Source: Dryomyza anilis
Taxonomy: Eukaryota; Arthropoda; Insecta; Diptera; Dryomyzidae
Assembly (NCBI GenBank): GCA_951804985.1
Contig: OX638130.1
Location: forward strand, 33,456,554-33,520,553
Length of the DNA stretch: 64,000 nt
Direction of reading: 5' to 3'
Part shown: piece after piece, positions 35,969 through 46,770 of the stretch
Numbering within the stretch: the first letter of the stretch is position 1
Layout of the letters: every line of letters begins with the position of its first letter
Program-made: the position numbers and the translations under genes
Notes under the pieces: generated by a model
Databases searched by the model: none
What the model was told of the DNA's origin: nothing
Seen by the model: the letters and a program-made list of their open reading frames with translations, nothing else

Positions 35969-36505
35969 TGTTGTAAGTCAACATAGTGTGTTTTGGTAAG
36001 TCACTATACGTTGATAAACGTATCGTGACCTACTACAGCGATGACTACCTCATGCAGTTATCGTGAAGTTGGTGTAAGGTGCAATGTAGGGCATACGTAT
36101 CGGAGTTCAGCAGACAAATATACTGACAACAGTATTGGCGAAGCTGGGTCAAACAAGCGGTGGCGTGATTGGCTAGAGTGGAATTTGCGCACGGCCCTCT
36201 GCCGGAACATGTTAGATTTGAAACATACCTCCATATAATAGTTTACGTTACATTTTAAGTCAGTTGATAGTTAAGTCAGTTGATATTATAAGTTGGAAAA
36301 CGTGTAACATAATAATGTTAATATTAAAATAGAACGTTAGATTAAATAAAAGTATGTCTTAGAAGAAAATACTTGTGTTAATTATTTCATTATAGTAAAA
36401 GTGGAACTTCAACGTTGAACATTTGGGTAGGACACCATGGGTTAGTATAAAAGGAACGTTGCAACATTTGGCTACACGCCAAGGCAACCGACTTTTAGTT
36501 ACAAG
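35969..36505 (+). mobile_element. 537-bp insertion resembling a solo LTR
   Basis: Compared with the homologous site at 60536-60545 (CATAAGCATCAAG), 537 bp are added here between AGCTT (35964-35968) and AGCTT (36506-36510), a perfect 5-bp duplication. It starts TGTTGTAAGTC and ends AGTTACAAG, so TTGTAA/TTACAA form short inverted ends. Inside are a TATA-like AGTATAAAAGG at about 36447 and AATAAA near 36347. It lacks the canonical final CA, so the LTR interpretation is tentative; insertion itself is well supported. Confidence 0.7.
36000..36031. repeat. Hairpin inside the 537-bp insertion
   Basis: GTCACTATACGTT and AACGTATCGTGAC pair around a GATA-containing loop. Confidence 0.75.
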
Positions 36506-36679
36506 AGCTTCAAGTATACGCAAGCAAAGGCTGTAATGCAACAACATCAACTCAAGCAACAACAATGAACAGACTACGCAACAACAAAGAAACAAGAAAG
36601 AAAATAAAAGGAGACACAATTGCAGCAGTCAGGCAATTCGTACACATCAAACTCGTAGTAATAGCGGTTGGAGGCATTA

Positions 36680-36991
36680 TAAATAATAATAGTTTGGCGC
36701 TACAGTCCTGTACAGAACTTCGGCCGAGCTCTCTCACCATTATGAGCTGTGCGTGTTATATTTGTACTCAAAGTGGTGGGACCTACAGTTTATTGCCGAA
36801 TCCGAACGGCGGGTGAGAGCTTTTCATAGGCAATGGTTTTACTCTCGTAGGTTTGCCATTTACTGACGAGAGGTAGCGCGGTATAGAAAAATGTTTCTAT
36901 GAAAAGATGTTGTTAGCCCCAGTCCAGGCTTGAACCGGGGACCTTTCGACTCGCAGTCCAACGCACTAACCACTGAGCTACCGCGGCTACC
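36680..36991 (-). mobile_element. tRNA-derived SINE, copy 3, with a perfect 10-bp target duplication
   Basis: Inverted SINE whose tail (AATAATAATAG) and head (CTAACCACTGAGCTACCGCG) are both intact. It is flanked by GGAGGCATTA at 36670-36679 and 36992-37001. The homologous empty site GGTTGGAGGCATTAA is at 61950. The B box GAACC-containing segment (GGCTTGAACCGGGGACC) and A box region are preserved. Confidence 0.92.
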
Positions 36992-37011
36992 GGAGGCATT
37001 AACATAACTTA

Positions 37012-37542
37012 AAAAAAAATACTAAGTAGCTGTAATTAAAATGGACACTTCGAAATATGACTTGAAAGATTTGCAATCAAAATCATTCTATTTATGAAAT
37101 AATCTTCGTATATACGAATCGCACAATTTGAGCGAAATTTATATAATAAACGCGTTCATAATTGTTATGAATTGCGTTCATTAGGAATTCATATTAATTT
37201 TGTGAGGTAAAGCAGCGCAACCTCCACGTCACGTGCAATTCAGCCGAGCATAAAGGCGATACTGAAGAATACAAAAAAAACAGTCCACCAAAAGGAGAAT
37301 AGAAAATACAACACAAAGTAGGTAGGTATTTGAGTATGTGTGCATCTGCAACTTTTGACCATTCTATAAATAGATATTTTTTTTTCTGACGCGTCATGCT
37401 TTAAACTCATTCGAAGTGACAACGACATTGCTACACTTGTCAAAATTAAAAAACATTAAGTTATATGGATACGAATATTTTGGCTACGGCATGACTACAT
37501 GACGACTTGGCGACAATTGTCGTTGTCGCTAATATAGATTTA
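37012..37542. other. Unassigned sequence before a MITE
   Basis: No gene recognised. Two overlapping cysteine/phenylalanine-rich minus-strand frames at 37194-37443 lack motifs and overlap each other, so I do not call them. Confidence 0.4.
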
Positions 37543-38251
37543 TAGCTCTATTCTAACGAGCAATGACAATGACAAAGCAATGACTAAAATGAAATGAGTG
37601 ACCATTGTCACGAAATGGTATTCTAGCCGCAAAGTGACAATAAAAAAATGACAATTGTTATGAGATTTTTCACTACCTAAAGAGCAGATGACAAGGAGTT
37701 TTTAAAAATAACTGTTTTTTTTACTAATTTTTAGTTATGCACTTTACTGAATTGCGGTTGACAAAAATCCTCATTCCAAACCCACCACGTGGGTACCAAC
37801 TGGAAATAACCTCCCCAGTGTCCGATTAAAGGATGGAGTTAGCCAAGGTCAGGAAGAATGAATGTCAGTTGACGCCCATTAATGGTTGAACTCCCATCTC
37901 ATGCTCTCTGACTATAGGTCTGAGGTCCTCTCATCCCTCCTTTCCTCATCCTAACTTTCCCTTCCACCTCCACTATCCCCTGGGCTGGATTAAGGTACCC
38001 GTGCTGAGAATCTAACCTGGCAGTGGGCCCAGTTTAAAAACTTGCACTGTCGCTAGCGGAGGTATCGGATACCTGGCGACCTCCGAACTTAGCTAGCCCC
38101 ACCCGTATATAGCGGATCTCTGTGCGGGTGGTACTGTACTTCTCCGCAACTCGTGGAACCTAAAATGAACGACAACAACAACAAATAAACAAACGAAAAA
38201 ACCGAAAGACCTGGCCTAGTCAGCCAAACTGGTATCGCCCCACCTGACAAC

Positions 38252-39475
38252 CATGGAGGCGATACACCCATGATGACCGACGATGTTATCGCAGAGACGA
38301 TGGTGAAAGCCCTTCCGTTCTTCGGCACCCTGCACATTGACAGTGAGGAAGAGGAGTCAAACCCTCCCTCACAGGTCATCGCAGGCCCGGACACGGAAGA
38401 AGAGTTGCTAGCGGGCTCTGATGATAACGACACGACGGTCATCGCTGTACCTACACCGGCGACGGACAACAAACGCCGGCGGTACAAGGGGTCATTGAGG
38501 TACCTCAAAAAAACTGAGTGCTAGGGATCAGGCAAGCCTCACTGATCGAGACTTGGCACTCAAAAAGAAACACACGCAGGTGGTGAAAAGCTACGAACGG
38601 AGGGAGCTCAGCAAAGCTCCAGCACTCACTGCTTCAAGCACCTGCGCCCCTGAAAAACCACCCCTACTTGCCCCTAAAAAGGCGAACAAAGGAAAGGCTT
38701 CGGGGAAAAGGGAGAATGCTTCCAAATCCAAATCGAGACCCAAATCCCACGAGGTTTTGGACAGCAACTTCTCAGTAGGTGAAAGGGCCGGAACCTCGGG
38801 GCTGTCAGCCAATAGGCTAAAGTCGGAGGAAAAACGCAAGGAGAAAACCCCGAAACGGACCAAAAAATCCACCAGTTTCGAGGCCACTCCAGCGGATCTA
38901 CAAGTGGCCACCATTGACGAATCGGATCCTGATGGCAGGATCAATTCGGAAAGATGGCTTCTTGTAGAGAATGAAGTCCTCAAGGAGATGATGGTGCGCG
39001 TCGAAGCCTGTATTCTAGGAAATTACAATTTCGACGGCGCAGGATGATACAAAGGGGTTAAAGTCGTGGCATGCGGATCACAGGGATCACTGGAATTTTT
39101 AACCAGTTCCATCGCCAAAATTGATGAACTTTGGAAGGGGTCAAAAATGAAAGTGATCTCTAGATCCGCGCTACCACTTCGCCTTCAGTATAGGCTATGG
39201 ATTCCTCCTCCTGCAAAACATAGGATGCCTCCATAGCCAAACTGTTGGCGCCCCAAAACATGGACGTTCCGTTAGGCGGTTGGACGCTACTCAACGCACG
39301 GCAAAGCCATAACAACGGAGGGAAGGTGTTTCTCTTCGTTGTTAACAGGCATTCAGCGCGGCTGCTCGATGAAAGAGATGGCATGCTGAAGTTCGGGCTT
39401 GGGTCAGTGAGGGCGTGGACCGAGAACGATGACGATGAAAAGGCAAAAAGTCGTACCAGTTGCAGGTAGTGCAAA
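38252..39475 (+). pseudogene. LINE ORF1 (nucleic-acid-binding protein), frameshifted
   Basis: Reads as an acidic N-terminal part (38270-38524: DSEEEESNPPSQ, DTEEELLAGSDDND), then after a frameshift near 38510-38540 a lysine-rich middle (38553-39047: KANKGKASGKRENASKSKSR, EEKRKEKTPKRTKKS), then INSERWLLVENEVLKEMM, FDGAG, and in shifted frames GVKVVACGSQGSLEFL, ALPLR, RLWIPPP and NGGKVFLFVVNRHSARLL. The last blocks resemble the DUF4780-type domain found in ORF1 proteins of insect LINEs (from general knowledge, not a search). It would bind LINE RNA. At least three frame changes make it non-functional. Confidence 0.75.
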
Positions 39476-39491
39476 TTAAACAGACGACCTA

Positions 39492-40409
39492 ATGCTCCTT
39501 TTAACTGAAGACGATGTAAACGTGGTCTTAGTCCAAGAACCCTGGATAGCACATAACCAGGTACAAGGGCAAAGATCGAAACAATACAATCTGTTTCACT
39601 CTACAAATGGAGGTAAGATAAGATGCTGTATTCTAGCTAGAAGAACACTAAATGCTTTCTTCCTACACAAGTACAGTAATGATGACACGGTGGCAATACA
39701 GGTTGAAAATAACGACAAAACGATAATTTTCAGTTCAGCCTATATGCCATACGACGAAGAAGATCCCCCTCCGAGAGCAGTCCGAGAACTTGCAGACTAT
39801 GCGAACACACAGAACCTAACACTGGTGATCGGCTGTGACGCCAACGCACATCATAGCCAGTGGGCTAGTAAGGATATCAACGAACGAGGTGAGTCAATCT
39901 TTGAATTTCTTATATCCTCGGACTTTATCTTGTGCAACAGGGGAGATCACCCCACTTTTCAAAATAGAGTAAGAGAAGAAATCCTTGACCTGACTTTAAT
40001 CAATAACACCGAACTAATTAAGGTCGAAGACTGGAAAGTGTCTTCTAAAAACTCCTTTTCGGACCATTTTAGAATACTTTTCAACATTAACTTCAAACCT
40101 AGTAAGATAAAACCTTTTAGGAACCCTGCGAAAACAAAGTGGTCAAAATATTCAGAGTGGATATCAGAAAACGTGCCGCACACATGCGAAACTTCTTTTC
40201 ATGACATTATATCCATAGACTCCGCGGTAGACATGATGACGAAGAAAATGAATAAAGCCTTATTAAAGTTTTGCCCAATCTCTCGCCGTCACAAAACTAC
40301 CAAAAATTATTGGTGGACGAGTGAACTAAAAAAGCAGAGAACAGAGGTTAGAAAACTACATAACAAGGCCAGGAAAAGTAAGCTTGAAATTGACTGGACC
40401 AAGATCTGA
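39492..40409 (+). pseudogene. LINE endonuclease domain (Loa/I-type)
   Basis: An open frame of 305 codons. DVVLV-type VVLVQEPWI near the start, VIGCDANAHHSQWAS around residues 113-127, LDLTLINN near 171 and SDHFRILFNI near 194 are the E, D-N-H and S-D-H motifs of this nuclease family, which nicks target DNA. The active-site residues visible look intact. The frame starts late because of an upstream frameshift and ends at TGA after EIDWTKI, where the polymerase should continue in another frame. Confidence 0.87.
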
Positions 40410-42000
40410 ACTAAATACCTATACGAAATCCATAAGGGACGCTAAATTCAACTCATGGAAAACATCTGTGAAGAAATTGAAAAGACCAATGATGCAGCTA
40501 GACTACGTAGAGTTCTATCCAAGGACCATGTTATACCCAGCTACATCAGACGACCAGACAATACCTGGACCGAATCAAGTCAAGAATCTCTCGCACTTCT
40601 AATGGAAGTTCACTTCCCAGGATGTAGAGACCCTGACGACACGACCCCTACATATATCTCGGAGCCGATTTACAATAGACTCTTGGCACCGAATCACAAT
40701 GAAATTGGCTCCGATGTAGACAGTATGTTAACAGATAGAATAATAACATGGGCTATTAAATTGTTCAAGCCCTACAAAACCGCAGGAATGGACGATATAA
40801 TACCAGCCATGTTTATACATGCTCTTCCAGCAATTGGTACATGGCTAAAGACAATCTTCAAAAGTTGTCTTAGGCTGGGGTACATACCGCTGAAATGGAA
40901 AGAAGTCAAAGTGGTATTCATTCCCAAAGCGGGAAAGACAACACACTCTACTGCAAAGGACTATAGGCCAATAAGCCTCTCATCGTTTATGTTAAAAACG
41001 CTGGAAAGAATTCTTGACAAAAACATTAGACTAAAACTAAATGTTAACAACCTATGCAGCTATTAACACGCCTACCTTAAGGGGAAATCCGTTGAAACAG
41101 CACTACACGAGGTAGTTACGACAATTTAAAAGACCCTACACCACAAGGACTTTACACTAACTGCATTTTTGGATATCGAAGGAGCGTTTAAATACGTTAA
41201 AACGGAATCCATAAAAACCGCTTTAGAGAAAGTTCAGGTAGAAACCAAGACAACACAATGGATCTATAAGATGCTAAACAACAGAATAATTAATTCACAG
41301 TTGGGTATTAGTAAAGCACGGAAAACAATAACTAGGGGTACACCGCAAGGAGGGGCTTCGAGTAGTTGACGAAATCCTAACAATACTAAGAAGTAAAGAA
41401 ATAAAACCAGTAGCATATGCAGACGATGTAGTAATTATGGTAAGCAGCATTATGGAAACTGCACTGAAAGAACTGTCAATGTGGGCAGGACAAAACGGCC
41501 TAGGAGTAAACGCCTCCAAGACTGAACTCGTACTATTCCCAAATAAAAGGAAAATTGGAAACTTTGAGCTTCCAAAACTTGATGGCTGTACACTCGCTCT
41601 ATCTAGTGAAGCGAAATATCTCGGAACTATACTAGACAGTAAGCTTCGATGGAAACGCAACACAGAAGAAAGAGTGAAAAAAGCACTATGTGCTTTCTAC
41701 TCATGCAAGAAAACTGTCGGTAAACGATGGGACTGGATGTACACAGCGATCGTCAGACCAATATTAACGTACGGTTCTACTGTATGGTGGGAAGCGATAA
41801 AGAATACTACATTTCTTAGGGAAATGAAAAAAGTACAAAGACTGGCATGCACCACTATTACAGGCGCAATGAAATCGTCCCCAAAAATAGGGCTGGAGAT
41901 CATGCTCAATCTTCTGCCAGTAGACGACTTCATTAGGAGTACAGCAGCAAAGAACGCGATTCGACTTAGAGAATCAGGATTCTGGAAGCAACTCTCATAG
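40384..42000 (+). pseudogene. LINE reverse transcriptase (Loa/I-type), with internal deletion
   Basis: The frame beginning about 40455 has YKTAGMDDIIPAMF, VVFIPKAGKTTHSTAKDYRP and LSSFMLKTLERI, meets a TAA at 41064, continues in the same frame with HAYLKGKSVETALHEVV, a second TAA at about 41127, then FLDIEGAFKYV and RGTPQGGASS (41169-41369). The sequence then shifts to KPVAYADDVVIMV, partly outside a recognisable start, and AGQNGLGVNASKTELVLF, YLGTILDSKLRWK and ILTYGSTVWWEA (41437-42000). The catalytic YADD box is present, but the LSPLLW-type segment expected between PQGG and YADD is deleted near 41355. Confidence 0.88.
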
Positions 42001-42119
42001 GGACACACGTCTATCCTCGAAGTTTTCAGCATGATCGAACTCCCAAAAACAGACTATATAACACCACAGATGGAATAAATCCAAACTACTCTATCGTAAT
42101 ACCTAGTAGAGAACAATGG

Positions 42120-42954
42120 AGCGCTAACTCGCCAACAAGCAATAGCCACCTTCAAGTCTTTACTGACGGGTCTGCAAATTCACGAGTCACATAGACTTCT
42201 CCACGACTGCAGTGTTTTTCAAGCAGAAATATTCGCGATAGATAAAGCAGCACAGACCATCCAAACAAAGAACATGGATCCATCGGAGATTACAATCTTT
42301 GTGGATAGTCAGGCTGCCATCCTAGCACTAGACAATGCGGTCATAAAATCAAACACAGTACTCAATTGTCGCCGATCACTCAACACACTAAATCAAACCC
42401 ATGCGATAACCATATGCTGGGTTCCCGGACATAGCAATATTGAAGGAAACGAACAAGCCGATGAGCTAGCGCGACAGGGTTCTGCACGTAGTATAGAGGA
42501 TGTATGTTCTTCGACTAGGATTCCATTAGGTGTCCTAAGAAGGCATATTGACCTTAAAACGACGGTAAAAACAAACGCAAACTGGTCATCCAGAGACGAC
42601 TGCATTATCTCACGTCGACTCTGGCCATACACCAATGAAAAAAGAACAAAAAGCCTGATAAATAACAGTAAAGAAGCTACCCGCATCCTCATCGGCGTCC
42701 TGACAGGACATTGTGCAATCGGCACAATGGCGCACAGACTGGGCATCCCCGCGCCCGACCACTGCAGGAGCTGCAAAGATATTGAGGAAGTAGAATCAAT
42801 CGAACATCTACTATGCGACTGTCCAAATCTCCAAACGCGTCGACTCCAGTACATGGGGAACAGGTTCTTTGGGGAACTGGAAGAAATAGTTGAAGTTCCA
42901 ATTGAAAATCTACTAGGGTTCGTAAGAAGATCAGGTTGGTTTCGAAGAAACTAA
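42120..42954 (+). pseudogene. LINE RNase H domain and C-terminal Cys/His cluster
   Basis: VFTDGSAN (about 42160, in a different frame), FVDSQAAILALD, and CWVPGHSNIEGNEQADELAR are the D, D and H/D motifs of RNase H, which removes RNA from the cDNA hybrid. The 226-codon frame (42274-42954) continues to CRSCKDIEEVESIEHLLCDC, a Cys2-His-Cys type cluster typical of LINE C-termini, and ends FVRRSGWFRRN. The segment between the first and second aspartates appears shortened (CATAGACTTCTC joins directly to the AEIFAIDKAA region). Confidence 0.87.
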
Positions 42955-43076
42955 CCCATCGTTGTCAACAAAATATAGTTACCACACAGATAAAAAGGGA
43001 ACACAATGGACTACTAGGCCCCCGTGAGTGTTTGCTGATTAGTTCAGCAACACCCTCTTACAAGCCTAACCTAACC

Positions 43077-43489
43077 TACTGAATTGCACTATATCTTGCA
43101 GAAAACGCGACTTGCAGAACCGACCAAAACTCACTATTAATACAATGCACGTCGCGTAAATCATTTTTTTTTGCAAATAGTGCGAAAGTATCACGTGAAA
43201 TATTTTCAAATATTTAAAATTAAAAATTGTTTACATTTGAATTTTAATTAATTTGACAGTTTATATTGAAAAAAGCTGTTCACCACTGAGTTGAGTTTCA
43301 ATTTGTCACGTTTAAAGTAGAATACAGTAACAATTATTTATAACAAAGGCATGACACGGTGAATGACAACATTTCAATGACTAGACTTTGTCATGAAAAT
43401 GCCAGAATACGGCTATTAATTGGATTTAATTCTAATTTGACAGGCGACAACCGATATTTTTATTAGTTTTGAGAATTGTTTGTGCTTTT
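43077..43489. other. Right half of the TTA MITE and spacer
   Basis: 43088-43415 is the right part of the MITE described above. 43419-43489 has no recognisable feature beyond the T run that forms the A-rich tail of the next LINE. Confidence 0.6.
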
Positions 43490-43555
43490 TTTTTACAAAT
43501 TAACCAACGCTCAGGGGATGCAATGCACAGTGTTAATCGAAGAAAGGATAATGGG

Positions 43556-43968
43556 TTATTGGAAGGAAGGGAAGATGGAGTAGTGTCGGTGAATGTTTGT
43601 TTTGAATTTGCCAATATCAAAAATGTCGGGAAAAACGGACGCAGGGAGATTGTTCCACAAACGTGTCGTGCGACTGAAGAACGCATTCTCTCTATAATGC
43701 GTGATTCTGTTGAGAGTCGAGTGGACTACGAAGGGGTGGGCTTGATTTGATGACCAAGTAGAACGAGAAAACACACCAGGCCATGTATTTAACTCGAATA
43801 CTTACCGTTGTAATACCTATAAAACAGGCTTACACACCCAACGGTCCTTCGGTGCTCAAGAGAACCAATAGACGATGAGATATTTTCATCCCCTATCAAA
43901 TATATCGCACGTTGTTGAATTCGGTCCATGAACTCCAAGGAGGATTTTGAAGCTCCTGCCCAAATGTG
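43556..43968 (-). pseudogene. LINE reverse transcriptase C-terminal region, copy 2
   Basis: The frame 43774-43556 reads NAFFSRTTRLWNNLPASVFP and FKTNIHRHY, out of frame with the polymerase through the same small deletion as copy 1 (near 43765-43785). Confidence 0.8.
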
Positions 43969-45381
43969 CTAATTGAATTCCATTTTAGGCCGTATATAGG
44001 TAGTGTAGACAGTGCGTAGGTCAGCAGGAGTGAAGTATGTTTTACACCGTTTTAAAAAACCGAGGCACTTGGCCGCTTCTTTCGACACATTAAATATGTG
44101 ATCATTCCAACGGAGATCACATTGAATTGATATGCCCAGAACGTCAAGAGCAGCTGATTCTGCAATATCCACAGCGCCCATATTGAGGGGTGGGTGGGGT
44201 GAATCCATTCTTTTGTGGGATAACAGACAACATTGGGTCTTGCTTGCATTAAAATCTACTCTATTTGCAACACCCCACTCGGAGATTGATTTAAGGTCAT
44301 TATTGAGCGTGTCATTCATAGTGCGTCTTTTACTCTCAATCTCCAAAGAGTTTGGGCGCTTGTTGAACGAGTATGAATGACAAATGTTACTATCATCTGC
44401 AAAGGAATGAATTGGGTTCTGGATCAATGACAGAAGGTCATTGATAAATACCAGAAATAGGGACGGGGATGGGACGGTACCCTGCAGAACTCCAGAATTG
44501 ATGGAATGTTGTTCTGAAAAAACACCATCCATCGCAACTCGTATAGAACGACCCTGGAGAAAACTCGATATTCATCGAGTAAAAGATTCACCGACACCAA
44601 ATGCAATTAGTTTTGATACGAGGGCTTTATGCCACACTCAATCAAAAGCCTTGGAAATATCAAGAGCAACAGCCTTACTCTCCCCGAAAAGGTGAATAAA
44701 ATTATTACACTTTTCGGAGAGGACAGCCATCAAGTCACCTGTGGATCTGGCCCTATGGAAACCATATTGGCGGTCACTGAGCAATTCGTTGTGCTCAAGA
44801 TAGTTCACAAGGTGGAAGTTAATTACGCTCTCCATTACCTTGGAGAGTGCAGAGCATATTGCAATGGGTCGGTAATTGGCAGGGTTCGTAGCCTCGCCCT
44901 TTTTCGGGACCGGCTGGACATTGGCAACCTTCCAACAAGATGGAAAAACTCCTCTCGTGTAGGAGATGTTGAAAAGGTTACGCAACGGACAAGCCAGCGT
45001 TGACGCGCACTTCTTCAACACATGGGCAGATATGCCATCTGGCCCAGAGGCTTTGTTAATGTTGAGGTTCGCTAAAACCTTTTTAACTGCCCGAGTTCGA
45101 AAATGAATCTCCGGCATTGCAGAAGAAACAAAATCGACGACGGGAAGTGGTTGATTACTATCTGGGAGCGTTGAATTATTTGCAAATAATTCTGCCAAGA
45201 GATTAGCTTTATCAACCGGGTCAGTGAAGGTCTGGAAATTCATAAAAAGAGTTGGAGTAGACGATGTCGTCTGATTCTTCACCCTTTTTAAGAATGACCA
45301 GAAATTTTTACTACCTCTATGGTAGAGTAGGACCCTTTTGCGCGCGTTTTGTTCGTGAAGAAACTTTTGGCGCGAGATCAC
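43969..45381 (-). pseudogene. LINE reverse transcriptase, copy 2, one frame with two TGA codons
   Basis: Residues ASGPDGISAHVLKK, NYRPIAICSALSKVMES, DRQYGFHRARSTGDLMAVL and ALDISKAFD (45381-44638) and VLQGTVPSPSLFLVFINDLL, SFADDSN and the thumb region (44532-43969) lie in the same reading frame. Only two TGA codons, after SKAFD and after SFTR, separate them. Copy 3 has arginine and tryptophan codons at these sites. The frame closes at a TAG after KMEFN where copy 3 has TCG. This is the best-preserved polymerase of the family in the window. Confidence 0.9.
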
Positions 45382-45559
45382 GACATTAAAGCGATTCCTA
45401 GCCTGTACGCGAAGTCTTTCTGTGTCAGCATTCTTGTTAGAAGGCCAATTTTAAAAGGCTTCCTCTTTCGACCTGACTGCAATTCTGCAAGTCTCAATAC
45501 ACTATGAGTGGTCCTTGGGTTTAATGCCAATTTTTATAGAAGGTATGAAGGACCGCATA

Positions 45560-46285
45560 CCTAATAAAATAATATTGTGTACCATTAAAGTCGCGGCAGT
45601 TATGCCTCTGTCTGCGAAACACAATTTCCAATTAAAGTTGCGAAAAAATTCATTTAACGCATCCCAATTTGCTTTTTCGTAAAGCCATACAGTCCTCTTC
45701 GGGGCTTTAATCGAAGAGGCGCGTTAACTAGAATATGAAAACTCAGTGGAAACAGTACAGTGGTCGGAGTTACCAAAAGGTGCAAGGACTTTTACTTCAT
45801 ATTTTTCATGATGTGAAGTCAGAAAAAGGTCTAGGACTTGTTGGCTTTGCCCACCGACGCGTGGGAGGTACGTCGGTTCCTTCACCAATTGAGTGAGTTG
45901 ATTGCACTCTGCAAACAGCTCAACATAAAAACCCTCCTGTGTTGGAAGACCCGGGCAACAACAATTTTACTGCCTGGAAATTTCTCCAATATATTTGAGA
46001 TCGAATCAGATAAGGAATCCAGCTTATTATATGTGGAAACCCTAACTCGGACTCCTATAAAGAAAGCACAAGTGCAAATAGAGCGAGACCCCAATGGGCA
46101 GAAAATAATGGCACTAAGTGATACCCAGGTATTTGAAAATCCAGTGAATCTGCATCCTCACTAACCTGGGTCTCAACCAGTGCCATTGTTTGTGGCCTAT
46201 TAACGGACACATACGCATATATAGAGAAGAAATTCGTTCTATGCCCACGAATGTTGCAAAAATCTATGCGAAATTTTTGCGACAT
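45560..46285 (-). pseudogene. LINE endonuclease, copy 2, catalytic segment deleted
   Basis: The N-terminal part (46285-46055) reads KFRIDFCNIRGHRTN ... ALVETQVSEDADSLDFQIPGYHL, the classical start of this nuclease with the N and E metal-binding motifs. Further on the frame breaks twice. Between CCTCCTGTGTTGG and GGCAACAACAATTTTA (near 45940-45965) about 40 bp found in copy 1 are missing, which removes the GDFNVN catalytic block. The SDH motif segment (GTGGTCGGAGTTACC) survives at about 45760. Confidence 0.82.
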
Positions 46286-46770
46286 ATTTTCTACTGGGCA
46301 ACTTCAAAACAGACATACATACTACCAAGGCGCAGAAGTTGAAACAAACAAATGAGAGCGTAGGTCAAGCCGTGGTGAGTGTAAGGCCTTCAGCACAGCA
46401 TAGATTACGCACTCAGTGCAGCCTCAACCGTGCGCGCTAGTAGTGGGGGAGGGAGGAAATACGTCAACAACCTGTGCAATTGCAGCAAAGAGCATAGAAA
46501 AGTCCTTTGCGTCGGCAATTGCAAAAAGAGCAAGTGTGGCTACTCAGCAGGCATCGCGAAACTGGTTCTATTATGTTGTTGTTTTTTAGTTTTGTATGTA
46601 AATTGATTATTAATGTTTTAATTTAATTTTGTTTTATTTCTTTGTTATTTTATGTTGGGCGGGCACATTAAACACAATTTTGAGACACATTTATACTAAA
46701 CGACGGACGGAACACGTTAAAAAGACAAGAGACGACACGACGGGTCTGTCCCTGTCTGTATGAATTTTTT

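Larger units (their letters stand above)
35881..37011 (+). repeat. LTR-like repeat U, copy 1, with two insertions
   Basis: GACCACAAGCAGCAGCAATG, ACATAATACAAGCAACAACG, TCAAGTATACGCAAGCA, GGCTGTAATGCAACAACATC, GACACAATTGCAGCAGTCAG and GGTTGGAGGCATTA occur in the same order at 60.48-60.65 and 61.87-61.96 kb. It is interrupted here by a 537-bp insertion and a SINE. In the other copy it follows decayed Gypsy-like sequence and so may be that element's LTR, which is inference only. Confidence 0.65.
37756..43076 (+). mobile_element. Loa/I-type LINE, ~5.3 kb, broken
   Basis: Flanked by an 11-bp target duplication TACTGAATTGC (37745-37755 and 43077-43087). In order it has a ~0.5-kb 5' untranslated region, ORF1, an endonuclease, a reverse transcriptase and an RNase H with a cysteine/histidine cluster, then a 3' end of short CCTAA repeats instead of poly-A. 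A LINE with both apurinic-type endonuclease and RNase H belongs to the I/Loa/R1 group, and Loa-type is my best match. It appears full length by its ends but carries many stops, frameshifts and one deletion in the polymerase. Confidence 0.9.
37543..43415. mobile_element. TTA-flanked MITE (~540 bp) split by a LINE
   Basis: The left end TAGCTCTATTCT (37543) and the right end AGAATACGGCTA (to 43415) are inverted repeats, flanked by TTA on both sides (37540-37542 and 43416-43418). TTA/TAA 3-bp duplications are typical of PIF/Harbinger elements. GACAATGAC/GTCATTGTC motifs recur inside. The MITE's own sequence is 37543-37755 plus 43088-43415. Confidence 0.7.
43490..46758 (-). mobile_element. CR1/Jockey-group LINE, copy 2
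   Basis: Closely similar to copy 1 from the 3' end (TTAACCAACGCTCAGGGGATG complement, T run at 43488-43496) to the 5' region (GATTACGCACTCAGTGCAGC, TGTGCAATTGC, GGGTCTGTCCC). It lacks CCCCCTATTCATG at the 3' end, and ~40 bp in the endonuclease. Flanking sequences differ from copy 1, so it is not simply a segmental duplicate including surroundings. Confidence 0.9.

Noticed and set aside
38591..38983. 130-codon Ser/Leu-rich minus-strand ORF
   Set aside because: Antisense shadow of the lysine-rich LINE ORF1.
41295..41663. 122-codon minus-strand ORF
   Set aside because: Lies antisense to the LINE polymerase across its deletion; no recognisable features.
42393..42854. 153-codon minus-strand ORF
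   Set aside because: Antisense shadow of the LINE RNase H region.
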